64,000 nucleotides of DNA, from the NCBI GenBank assembly GCA_025345505.1, contig JANVCC010000030.1, positions 2,344,123 through 2,408,122 on the forward strand, given 5' to 3'. Below are positions 1 to 11,194 of this stretch, piece by piece. The DNA comes from Todiramphus chloris collaris. Its lineage: Eukaryota; Chordata; Aves; Coraciiformes; Alcedinidae. Under the pieces are notes generated by a model that was given only the letters and a program-made list of their open reading frames with translations, did no database searches and was not told the DNA's origin. The first letter of the stretch is position 1, and every line of letters starts with the position of its first letter. The translations under genes were made by a program, and so were the position numbers.

Positions 1-641
1 TTGTGTTTACCTGGTACATCCTATGCTCCAGCTTGTACCCATTACCCCTTGTCCTATCACTGGATGACACTGAGAAGAGCCTGGCTCCACCCTCCCAACA
101 CTTACCCTTTACGTATTTATAGACATTAATAAGGTCAGCCCTCAGTCTCCTTTTCTCCAGGCTATAAAGACCCAGCAATCGCAGCCTCTCCTCATAAGGG
201 AGATGCTCTTAATCATCCTAGTGGTTCTGCACTGGACTCTTCCCAGTAGCTCCCTGTCTTTCTTGAACTGGGGTGCCCAGAACTGGACACAGTATTCCAG
301 CTGGGGCCTCACCAGTGCAGAGTAGAGGGGGAGGAGAACCTCCCTTGACCTGCTGACCACACTCTTCTTAATGCATACCAGGATGCCGTTGGCCTTCTTG
401 GACACAAGGGCACATTGTTGGCCCATGGTCATCCTCTTGTCCACCAGGACCCCTAGGTCTTTTTCCCCAGAGCTGCTTTCCAACAGATCAGCCCCCAGCC
501 TACATGGGGTTTTTTTTTTCCCCAGATGTAGCACTTTACACTTGTCCTTATTGAACTTCATCAGATTTCTCCCCGCCCAGGTCACGCTGGATGGCAGCAC
601 AGCCTTCTGGCATGTCAGCCACTCCTCCCAGTTTTGTATCA

Positions 642-1271
642 TCAGCAAACTTGCTGAGAGTACACTGTCCCTTTGTCCAGGTCATTGATGAATATATTGA
701 ACAGCACTGGAACCAGGACTGACCCCTGGGGAACACCACTACCCACAGGCCTCCAGCAAGACTCTGCTCCACTGACCACAACACTCTGGGCTCTGTCCTT
801 CAGCCAGATTCCAATACATCTCACCATACAACCACCCAAGCCACACTTCTTAAGCTTGGCTGCAAGGATATCATGGGAGACAGTATTGAAAGCTTTGCTG
901 AAGTCGAGATATATCACATTCATTGCCCTCCCCTCATCTATCCTTCTAGTTGTGTCATCATAAAAGGCTATCAGATTAGTCAAGCATAACTTCCCTTTGT
1001 TGAATCCATGCTGACTACTCATGATAAGCCTTCTTTCCTCCACATGCTTTGAGATGGTGGCAAGAACAAGCTGTTCCATTACCTTTTCAGGGATGGAGGT
1101 GAGGCTGACCACCCTATAGTTACCCAGGTCCTTCTTCTTGCCCTTTTTGAAGACTGGGATGACATCGGCCTTCCTCCAGTCCTCAGACTCCTCTCCTGTT
1201 CTCCAGGACCTCTCAAAGATCATGGAGAGTGGCCTATAGCAATGACATCTACCATCTCCCTCATCACTCAC
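642..1271 (-). pseudogene. CR1 ORF2 reverse transcriptase core (remnant)
   Basis: Open stretch of 209 codons inside the left-hand CR1. It holds the finger and palm part of the LINE reverse transcriptase: [33 protein letters not shown], motif A as [16 protein letters not shown] (the first Asp is the metal ligand), and [20 protein letters not shown]. The FADD box lies just beyond, in a different frame (about 655-639), so a frameshift separates motif B from motif C. In an active element this enzyme copies the RNA at the nicked target. Here it cannot be made as one protein. It has no independent gene status. Confidence 0.9.
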
Positions 1272-1750
1272 GGTTGCATCCCATCAGGGCCCATAGACTT
1301 GTGGATGTTCAGTTTATTTCACTGCTCTCTAATCCAATCCTCAACTGATAGGAAAACTTCTTTCCTTCAGACTTCCTCTGTGGTCTTACAGGACTGGAAC
1401 CCTGGGAGCTGGCCTGAGCAGTAAAGACTGAGGCAAAGGTGGCATTCAGTAACTCAGCCTTCTCTCAATCCTCAGTCACCAGGGCACCCACTCCATTCAG
1501 CTGCAGGCCCACATTTCCTCTAGTCTTCCTTTTACCTCCAACATACTTAAAAAAGCCTTTCTTGTTGTCCTTGACCTTCCTCGCCAGGTTTAGTTCTAGG
1601 GAGGCCTTAGCTTTCCTTGTTGCATCCCTGCATCCTCTGACAACCTCTTTGTACCCTTCCCACATGGTCAGCCCCTCCCTCCATATTCTATATACTTCCT
1701 TCTTCCACTTAAGTTTATTCATTAGCTCCCTGCCCAACCATGCAGGTCTC

Positions 1751-2287
1751 CTAACTCTTACTTGATTTCCTACTCTTTGGGATGCACTGATCTTCAGCCT
1801 GGAGGAAATGGTGCTTGAATATTAGCCAGCTTGCTTGGGCCCCCTTACCTTCTAGAGCCCTGTCCCATGGGACTTTTCCAAGCAGTTCCCTGAGGAGGCC
1901 AAGGTTGGCCTTTCTGCAGTCCAGGAAAGTGATCCTGCTTGTGGCCCTGTGCCTGCCACATGTGATTCTGAACTCCACCATCTCATGGTCACTGCAGCCA
2001 AGGGTGCCTCCCACCTTCACATCCTCAACCAGTCCCTCTTTGTTGATTAGTACAAGGTCCAGCAGCACTCCTCTCCTTGTCAGCTCCTCCACCACCTGCT
2101 TCAAGAATTTATTGTCAATGCACTGGAGGAACCTACTGGACTGTGCATGTCTGGCTGTGTAGTTTTCCCGGCAAACAACCAGAGTCTGTGATTGAGAGGC
2201 AACTTCCAGCTGCTTGTAGAAGGCCTCATCACCTTCCTCATCCTGATCCAGTGGCCTGTAGTAAACACCCACAACAATGTCTCCCAT
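1751..2287 (-). pseudogene. CR1 ORF2 apurinic-type endonuclease, C-terminal part (remnant)
   Basis: Open stretch of 178 codons inside the left-hand CR1, matching the APE-like endonuclease that nicks target DNA. It starts with VGVYYRPLDQDEEGDEAFY and keeps the terminal SDHEMVEF with its catalytic Asp-His pair. The internal block that normally includes GDFN is deleted, so a core active-site strand is absent. The N-terminal part is open separately at 2535-2308. The C-terminal side continues as the CR1 linker (LKWKKEVYRIW, KDNKKGFFKY) at 1737-1465. It is non-functional by inspection. Confidence 0.88.
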
Positions 2288-5210
2288 ACTAGTCTCCCCC
2301 TTAATCCTTACCTACAAGCTTTCAACTCACACTTCACTACCCCCCAGGGAGAGCTCAATACCAAGGGCAACTCCACCACCTTTCCTTGCCGGCCTATCTT
2401 TCCTAAAAAGGACAGAGCCATCCATGACAGTGTTCCAGTCATGCGAGCTATCCCACCATGAGTCTCAGTAATTGCAACAAGGTTGTGGTCCTGAGATAGC
2501 ACACAGATCTCTAGTTCATCCTGTTTGTTCCCCAAATTGCATGCGTTAGTGTACAGGCATTTCAGAGAAGTTCTAATATTTGAGTTAACACTGCTAAGTC
2601 AGGATCAGGACAAGCAGCTGGGACACTGGGGCCAGGATCCACTGGAGAAATGAGGCCCTACTCCACAGAAACGTAGGATTTTGAAGAGTTAATGAAAATG
2701 AGGGCTCTTTTCCTATTCTTCATTCAAAACACAAAACACACCGAAAGCCTAGAGCACCTACCCCAAAACAGACTATGACACACACGAGAGCAACTGAGGG
2801 AGAAGGGACTGCAAAACCTTGCTTTACAAGAACTGAGAGGGAGCTGCCAATCACAATATTTTTGAAGAGTAACCATCATTCCAGGCCACTCCCATGGCAT
2901 TTATGTCGATGCTTCTTCAAGGGCTTCGGGTCTCATTAACACATAAAAGCCCAACCACCACCAAACCCAGAAAACAGTTTCACTGAACGGTTTTGACCAG
3001 TTCTAATTAAGGAATCTACAGCACTTAAGAGTTGCACACCAGTTTGGTGTTTATTTCAACAACTTAAGTATTTAATAGATACCTCCACTTTTAATTACCA
3101 TAAATGTCAAGAGCTTCCTGTAGGGTAAGAAGAGCTCCCCAAATATTTCAATGGTTTTTAAGCTTTATCTGAAGTGGTTAACTTTAGAATTTAGTAATGA
3201 AAGCAGCCCTATAACATTTCAAAAACTAAGCCTTCATGCCTACACGTTTTCACCCTAAAACTTATCCAAGAACTTTCACTGAATAATAGTGCCTCTTCTT
3301 GCACTTGACATTTATTAGTCATGATTTTCAAGTGAGGAGTATTTAATTACAAATAAAGGATCCCTGCCTTTGATAACTCTCAAGGAACTGCTAAGCATGA
3401 AAGAAAATATTATGGTGGAGCCTCCCCTTAGACTTTGCCGTGTATATTTCTTTCTTTTGATAATTCTAATAAAATAGGCTGATTATCAAAGTCTAATTTA
3501 AGGCTTAATGAAGCGGTAAAGGTTGGGGTGATGAAAAAGAAGCTGGAACAATAACAGTAAAAACACAGTCACAGACTATGACGATCCAAGAAAAATTTTC
3601 TGGCCAATTAGATTTGATTGTGTTAAACAATGACAAACTACAGAAGTAATTAGAAGTCACACACAGTATTAGCAAGTGACTAAACACTGGTGCTGGTTAA
3701 CTGTGCTTTATGCTTCCTGGGGATTGCCATATCCTTCTCCCGCCTGTGTTTTAAACAAGAATCCAGTGTAATAGTCAGAACTGTACTTTCACCTCCTATT
3801 TAATTGCGGACAAATTATTTCCTGAATTTTATCTTCCTGCTGGTTTTACTATTACAAAACACTATTAATATTAAAAGGATATTATGGAAAACTCGCTCAT
3901 ATGTGGTCCAACATAGACAGTGATGTAAAAGAATTAGTAAGAAAGCTTGACAACTGATCCAGCATGTGCTTTTGTAATAAACATACACACTTATTTTGTG
4001 CATATGTATCTATATAAATAAAAATACACACACAAACACACACGCAAACTGCATCACACAACCAAGATTTTCACGTACCACTTCAGCAGCCCCAAACAGC
4101 TGCAAAGCAAAACTGCTCTGCCAGTTCTGAGCAGCTGAAATCCCTGTTGTTTTTCCATTTTAAAATAAATCCAAAAAAAGGTTTCGAATCCACGAGAACA
4201 CTCACATCACACACACAAAAAAGCACTTTATGCCAGTGTTCAAAAGTGAGGGTTATTCACAATGGCTCGGCTGAACACTATGGCAGGGAGTCCTTGACAT
4301 GAAATTTAAAATAGAGTCAGCCTCAACATTTAGTAAGCATCTTTGTATTTACAAAAGGTGTATAATACCATAGCAGTGAACAAGCTGAAAAACGTGGAGA
4401 CAGAACAATACTTAAGATAAATGCTCACAGACAATTTCCTTAGTGCCTCAAAATAATAAATACATAAAAATCTGACTGCTAACACCACAAGCAAACCCAA
4501 AACACTACTGTGCTTTAAACCAGTATCCCCACTCTTAACGTGTCTGTGAAAATAAAGAGCCAAGACAAGGGAAAATTTTTGGAAGGCACAAACATGAGTT
4601 AGCAGCTTAATGGACTTTCTTCATTTTAACCTTCTCCTCCAGGTGATGCAATACTCCTGAAGAATTTCTCCTAACTCGCCCACTCAAGTTTTCAGATACT
4701 TAATTGCCAGGAAAAATTAATTCATGGGAGATCCTTCAGCAACATTTCCCCTGGCATATTACTGAATACAAACAGTGTGCATCTGCCTGTACTGCTGCAT
4801 CTGATTAAAAATCAAACATTACAGATATTTTCTTGAGTACCTTGCAAGTCATATGTCAAACTGTCTAACAGCAAACCTAGTTTCAATCAAGATTCCCATG
4901 GTCAAGGTGCAATAATGAGTGCCCATGCAAGACAGATCTTGTTTTACTCACAGTTGCAAGACATGTGGTAATGTCTCATGGTTAAATCATTCTGTGCCTC
5001 ACTCTGAGTCTTTCAAATTTAAATTTAGAGAAAATCTTTTATGTGGCAAGAGGTATAGCAAGCTCATATCTATTGCCTATTTTGAGTTTTCAAGCTCAAA
5101 TTTTTTAAAATCTTAAAAATGAAAAAACTCTAATATAAAAATTGTCTTCACGCAAGTAGAATCACCACATTTAAAATAACCCAGTCAAGTTCACTCATCA
5201 TGCAGTAAGG

Positions 5211-5246
5211 AAAAGAAGAAAAAAAAAAAAACAAAAAAAAAAAAAA
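5211..5246. repeat. A-rich low-complexity tract
   Basis: Nearly pure adenine over 36 bases with a few G and one C. No recognisable retrocopy lies immediately upstream, so it is a simple repeat and not a proven poly-A tail. Confidence 0.85.
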
Positions 5247-8200
5247 GCAGGACTATAGCTAGACTGCTCTTCTATAGAAGCTTTGTGCAGTGTATGATCC
5301 TTCAAACCCTGACAGAGATGCAGTAATTACAGTTCAAGTTTAACATAGTCCCTTTTACTCTGTTCTCACCTTTAAGCAAATTTCTATTTAACTGAGGGCT
5401 GGGTTCATCTTTTATCCCTCCCTTCCACACAATGCTCAGAGATAAGAGGATTTATCAGAGGGCAACAAAGAAGCATTACATCTAGTGTTTGCTCAGAGCA
5501 AGCTCTTCAAGTTCCTCTTTTCTCACCTTCCTCTTGTTCTAAATTGTACATTCACCCATAAAAGGGCTGCATTAACCCTGTTCTGTGATTCATTATTTTG
5601 GGTAAGACTGGAATAAACTAAGGATGGGAGATGATTCCCTTCACACAAACCCATTTCAATTTTCAGAGCATAATCTTAAAAGGATGAAGAATAACAGCAA
5701 CACATTCAATCTGAAATATATCTAGTGCCTACAGTAAAACTACAGCTAAACACCACAGGAAAAGTGATTTTTTTTTTCCATGTCATTACTAAGATAACCA
5801 TGCTAAATATTGTCACTTATTAAAAGGTCCAGTTAGTTGCTTTTAATTATGTACTAGTGCTGGACACTGGCTGCAAGATCACAGTGCACCTTTCAAAGCT
5901 GGTTGCTGCCAAGACTGAAATCACCTGTGTTCATAAGCACTGCTCAGTCCAACATGAAGCAGAATCAATTTTGGGGAAAAATTTAAATACAGAAGTAGAG
6001 TTTCTCTGAACACTGCAGAGTAGTGGTTTTTTTGCTAGGCCACCTCCTCTTCAGCCTTCCCCTGACACTGACAGAGTTTGGATTAAGGGTTCTGGGAATA
6101 CTGTTTGCCATAACATTTGTTTTTGAACACATAAGGACAGTGAGCATGGTTTAAGTTCCCTTAAAATGCTAGGACTAGAACCAATTTCCTGTTTCAGTCT
6201 AGAAATACTTGCTCAGTTTAACCAAGTTATAATACCATGCTGTAAAAGGAACAAGACTGGACTCATAAGGTATCATTCTTATTTAACCAAACTAGGAGTC
6301 AAGAAAAATTTTCCCCATCCTAGGAGAACGTCTTCAACTTTTGTCAGCCCAAAAATCAGCATTTATTTACATGTCCTCAGATGGATTGCCTAAAATAACA
6401 ACAGAAAGAGCAAGGGAAAAAAGCTACCTGCTTTACAGCATCATCAAGCAACATCTGCATTGTGGTACCTTTCTCACCTCTGGATTCTACCATCTTCAAA
6501 TGCAAATGATGGAAGTGGAAGCAAAGGTGTCACATCCCAAAAATAAGAAAGCAGTTATTGCACTGCGTTTTTTACTAACTGAGTAAGAGTAACTGCTTAA
6601 TACAGATGGCAGAGGTGCAAGAATATGAATGTGGACAGAACCTTCTCGAGCAGTGCTTCTTTGCATAGGTAACAGAGAAATTACCCTGGCCGTCTGACAG
6701 AGTTTATAGGGAAGTGGTTTTGTCAAAGTTGCTCTCAGAGTTTGCCTGTGATACAGAAAGGGGAATGAGCCAAGAGCTAAGAACCGATTTAGTCTCAATT
6801 TGAACGGGATATTCCATTCAACCAGCAATCAGACCTGGTTTATCCTCAAAAGGTTTGTAAACTATTTTTGACCAGGTCAGCCTTATTCTGTATATCAGAT
6901 CATTTAACCACTGTCTGGCTCTTGTTTCTGACTTCAAATATTAGTTCTGCTTCCCTGCAGTGCCACCGCTTTGCATAAACACTGTGCAAGTTTTCAAAAT
7001 TAGATATTATGACAACATCCTCGCAGTGCCATTCTGAACCTTTAATTACTAACAAATATAAATCTTCTCTTAAAAATAATGTTGTATGTCTGGCTGGTTA
7101 AATATTTAATAATTATTTAAATGTAACACTTCCTAGTGTTGGAAACTGAAATTAGTCAAGTAAAAACATGGTTTTAAACTCCAGCACTGAAAATGCACAT
7201 TTTGTGCACTTCATTTCATTTTATAGTCTGCAAGAACTATTACAATTTTTAATAAACTTTTATCTGGGATTTGAAGCCAAACACTTATGCTCAAAAGGCA
7301 CAAATTTATTAACTAAAAGACACCCAAAGTGGTAATAAAACGTATTCCCCAGTGGTATATTGCAAATGGGATGTAAGAATTACATTTTATTAATCCAGCT
7401 GCAATTAAAGAATAACAGCTGTACCATTTGCATTGCTATGTCCCACTTTTGGGGAGATGGCAAATATTGTTCATTATTCATTATATATTGCTGATTGGCA
7501 AACATTTTCCTTAGTCCAGTAGTGATGTCTCTTGGGCATGACTTCTCCTCTTTATGATTGCAAACTGAGTTCTCCTGGTATTATGGGGTTTGCAAATGCT
7601 AAGAGTCTTTCTTTCTTTCCTCTAAGATGTTCCACATTTCAAAGAGAATGGTAAATTTCTGCTGAAGCCAACAAAACTAAGCAACACATATATAGAGACA
7701 AATATCTGGCTAACAAGTTTTTAAAGTGTTACTGACAGATACTTTTCTACAATTAATAAGCCAGTATCGAAACCTCCATCTTTTTATTGGGATAACATAT
7801 TCAAATGCTTGACAAGTAGAAAATGAGAAGCCAATAAAAATAGCAGCTAAAATTTAGCTAAGAAATCTACAGAACTTGCCGTTACTTTTTACAAATCAAA
7901 AATAACAACTAACAAAATCATCTTTCTTTGGAATTAATTCATACTTTGTGCAGCAGATAAAACAGGGGCATCATCCTGCTTCCACAGTTTGCCATGCTCT
8001 GACTTTAGAGTTGGAGCGCATACACTGCTCTGTAAATATTAAGATAAAAAAGAAGAAAAAAAAAATTTGTATGAATTCTGAAAACAGATACAAAGCCACA
8101 GTAGGTCAAAGAAGTATGGCATATAACAATCAAATATGGGCATTCTGCTGCATACATCAAAAAATCTTAACTCACTCAGCTTCATTAGGATTTTGATGGT

Positions 8201-10038
8201 CTGGCTCCAAGAAAACAACTTTTGAGTTCTCCATTTAAAATTCATTTTAAAAGTTATCTGCAGCCCACAACATTTTTAATTAATATTTACTCAATTTCTG
8301 ACAGGTTTTCCATTTGACAAAAAAGTAAAGACATAAGAAAGCTTCTTATAATTAGACCTCCCAACAAATAAGGATACAGAGCCTGGTTTATCATTGTAGG
8401 TACTTTAGGAAATTAGTTACACGTACACAGGTCGTTAGCAGTGAGGGTGCTGATGCATTACAACTACTTCACTGTGTTAAAAGCAACTGCACAAACAGCA
8501 GCAGAAAGTCAGATGGCAGGCTACACATCTCTCCACTGCACCAAATGGTTTTTGCTCAAGGCTTCTCCAACAGCAAAATTTCTATTGACTTTACTAGACC
8601 GAGAGCTGGAGCAATGGGGGTGAAGGCTTCATGGGATTTCACTGAGCCTACAGATACAGGCAGGATGCAGTTTGGCAAGATGTAGTCAACTCTAGGGTGA
8701 AAACACTGCCACATAGCAAGCTTCATGTACAAAGATGCAACTATCCTCCCCCTTAGCAAGGTCAATAGAGCTAAAAGGAGATTCCCTGCTTCTTGGCACC
8801 AGGGACACATTCTTACCAGTGCAAAGAACACCCTGGGAAATCCATTTCTCACAGCTTATTGACCTTCCCCTAGGATCCCCTTTTCCCCTTCCTTCCCCCC
8901 AAAGTAAAAAAATAAATAAAAAAATAACAGTCTTTGGTAGAAAGTTAGGAAAGGTTTACAAAGAAAACTGATGCCTACCAACCCAAAAGGCTGCAGCAAA
9001 GACTAGAGTTTTTCTGCATGAAGTTTATAGACTGAAAGCAATAAAAGATGATTTTATCAGATTAGCAGCAAAATAAAAATATTGTGGAATTTGGGCATGG
9101 TTTCCTTACAAGCAAAAGTGTCCCGCCCCCCTTCCTTCACATCTTCCAACAAAAGGCAGCCCTGTCATTTCTCCCCTGCTGTTCACTGAATTTTTTCTTG
9201 ACTTTCACAAAGAGTCTCTCCAATGCATCAACAACTACATCAACTTCCTGATTTACCAACATCATCTCAGATATTCAGTGATGTTCACCAGTAAGTGGCA
9301 GAACAGAAACATCTATTTTTAAAGAGCACATGGCAAGCTTGTAACATGGCAGGCTGCCTTCTCCTTGCTACAGGCTTCTGGGATAAAACCACAGCCTAAG
9401 TAGCTATCATAGTATTGTTTACTTAAACAGTATTAGTGAGCCTTATTTCTTGTCAGATCACATTTTCTAGGTAAAAATTTCAGACTGACAGTTCATAATC
9501 ACTACTACAGGGAACAACTTCAGAGTGTTTCCTCTACAATAATGGGAATAAGCCTTGACTTGTAGACAAAAGGACTGGGTTGCGAATATACCTTCATCCC
9601 AAAGAAATCCAAACTCCACACTGAATCTGAAGATCTGTAACAGTTTGTATGTAGACCCAATACAGGACCTTTTCTCCTCAAGAAACGTCTCTCCCTCTCT
9701 CTCTGCTGAAATCCTACTAAATCCTCAAAAGGTCTATAGAGATGTGACAGTCTCTCCGAAACTTGCTGCTGTCTTCAAATCTCATGCACACGGTGGCATT
9801 TTCAACATCTAAAATGCACATTATGAAGGTTTCCTGTCGACCCAAAGCAGCTTCACAGCATGATACATCTGAGAACTGGGAAGAGGACAGCACAAGTTGC
9901 CTATTTGCAAAGCTTCTGAAGGAAAGAGCAGGAGACCTTACACAGGTCTGTAAAGTCTGACTCGGAGAGAAAGAAAGGAGCAAGGAAAAAGCATTTAAGA
10001 AATTAAAAAAAAAGGTGCACGACATGAATTCTTATTCT

Positions 10039-10066
10039 TTTCAGTGAATTAATCAATTCACTGAAA
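10039..10066. repeat. Perfect 12-bp stem-loop
   Basis: TTTCAGTGAATT at 10039-10050 is followed by the four-base loop AATC and the exact reverse complement at 10055-10066. There is no T-run or coding context, so no terminator or RNA role can be assigned. Confidence 0.8.
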
Positions 10067-10436
10067 CAAAAATGGTCATCCAGGAACAATGGATGTATGC
10101 ACAGACCAATTTTATCACCATTTGTATCCTTAGCACTGCATTTATTACTTGCCATATGAGCTCCATTACCTTATAACCTTACTTGTACTCTGATCTAGCA
10201 CGATCAAATACTTTCTTAATAAGTAGAAGATAGGCAGGATGGGATGTAGGGGGGTGGGTGGCTTTTCTGGTCGGTTTGTTTGTTTTGTTGTTTTCTTTAA
10301 TACAGAAATATGACAGTAGTCATGAATTGCCACTTCCAGGCAATATTAACTGACCTACTTGAAGGAATTTTGTTTTCAGTCCTGAACTGATTTCAGTGTG
10401 GAGTACAACAAAGTTTCATAAACTTACTATGCAGAA

Positions 10437-10472
10437 TCTATATATATATAAAAAAAAAAAAAAAAAAAAAAA
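10437..10472. repeat. (TA)n plus poly-A tract
   Basis: A short TATATATATA run passes directly into about 22 adenines. Simple repeat. Confidence 0.85.
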
Positions 10473-11061
10473 GTTGTGCATTCTATAATTGAATTTGTAG
10501 GGGGAGAATGAACAGAAACCCCACTGTCAGCAAGTGCTAGACAGGAAAATTAGTCTATCTCTGCTCACTCTTCATTTTCCAAGAAAGTAAAACTCTTTAA
10601 AATGGGCACCATCTTTGCTTGAAGAAGTGGTTTATGCAGACCATGCATAATCCTGCAATCCTACCTTGCAGTAGCAAGCACAGACACACTGCCTGTCAGG
10701 ACTGTCTTCAGGTTCCCATGCCAAGTACAACCACTGTTTATTACTCTAGGCGATGCTAAAAGGCAGACTTCCCCCAAGTATATACTCTTTCCAAAACAGT
10801 TTGCTACACAGAACTTTATTTTCACCACAGAAGGTTTAGCATTACCTTGGTTGCTGCACATCATGATATTTTTAAAGGACCTGAAGCGTTACAGTCACTT
10901 TCCATTAAGCGAAACATTTGGAAATTTCAGATAAGCTCAGGGAAAAAAAAAAAAAAGAATTAATGTGGAGGGCCTAAATGTAAGAAAACCCAGCAGGCTC
11001 TCACATATTAGAGCAGTGTGGGTTCCTGAATTCAGCTCTCAAAGAACCCAAATACAACAAT

Positions 11062-11194
11062 AATGATCTTGGCACAGGGCATTTCCTGCAGATTAATGGC
11101 CAGCAGGGAGGAGCTGATGGCCCACAGCGCAGCCAAGGGCCATTAACCCCAGCCAGTCATTAATTCCCAGGAAGTGTCCTGTGCCAAGATCATT
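11062..11194. repeat. 133-bp long inverted repeat (hairpin), MITE-like or structured element
   Basis: The left arm (11062-11123) and right arm (11137-11194) are reverse complements over roughly 60 bases. The outer 17 bases pair without a mismatch (AATGATCTTGGCACAGG), then come scattered mismatches and two small gaps, and GATGGCCC/GGGCCATTA pairs next to a 13-base loop (11124-11136). By eye the arms are about 75-80% identical. The element is GC-richer than its surroundings and ends abruptly on both sides. It carries no open frame. It could be a palindromic non-autonomous DNA transposon, one of the old hairpin-shaped conserved vertebrate repeats (Eulor/UCON type), or a transcribed structured RNA. 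I cannot name a family from sequence alone. Confidence 0.8.

Larger units (their letters stand above)
1..2650 (-). mobile_element. Long CR1 LINE copy, cut by the window edge
   Basis: CR1 non-LTR retrotransposon with its 3' end to the left and beyond position 1. On the minus strand the ORF2 parts appear in order. The endonuclease start (about 2580-2308) carries the YTNACNLGNKQDELE block and the ITET motif. The rest of the endonuclease (2287-1751) ends with LGCSDHEMVEF. A linker follows (1737-1465). The reverse transcriptase (1271-642) has [15 protein letters not shown] and FADD. The RT thumb/C-terminal part (about 648-142) carries KDLGVLVD and LEYCVQFWAP. The order and motifs are those of the CR1 family. 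The reading frame is broken at several places, so it is inactive. The GDFNxPD segment expected in the middle of the endonuclease is missing: the text goes from QTLVVCREN straight to YTARHAQSS. The catalytic FADD is still present. The 5' limit near 2650 is approximate. Open frames on the plus strand here are antisense shadows. Confidence 0.95.
2651..11061. other. Unique AT-rich DNA, no gene recognised
   Basis: About 8.4 kb with only chance open frames of 60-110 codons. It holds short low-complexity tracts: CA-rich at 4025-4044, A-rich at 5211-5246, and TA/poly-A at 10437-10472. It also has a cluster of developmental-type binding motifs at 7388-7433 and a 12-bp stem-loop at 10039-10066. No repeat family was recognised apart from these. 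Confidence 0.6.

Noticed and set aside
1815-2162. Plus-strand open frame of 115 codons
   Set aside because: Antisense shadow of the CR1 endonuclease; it has no independent domain.
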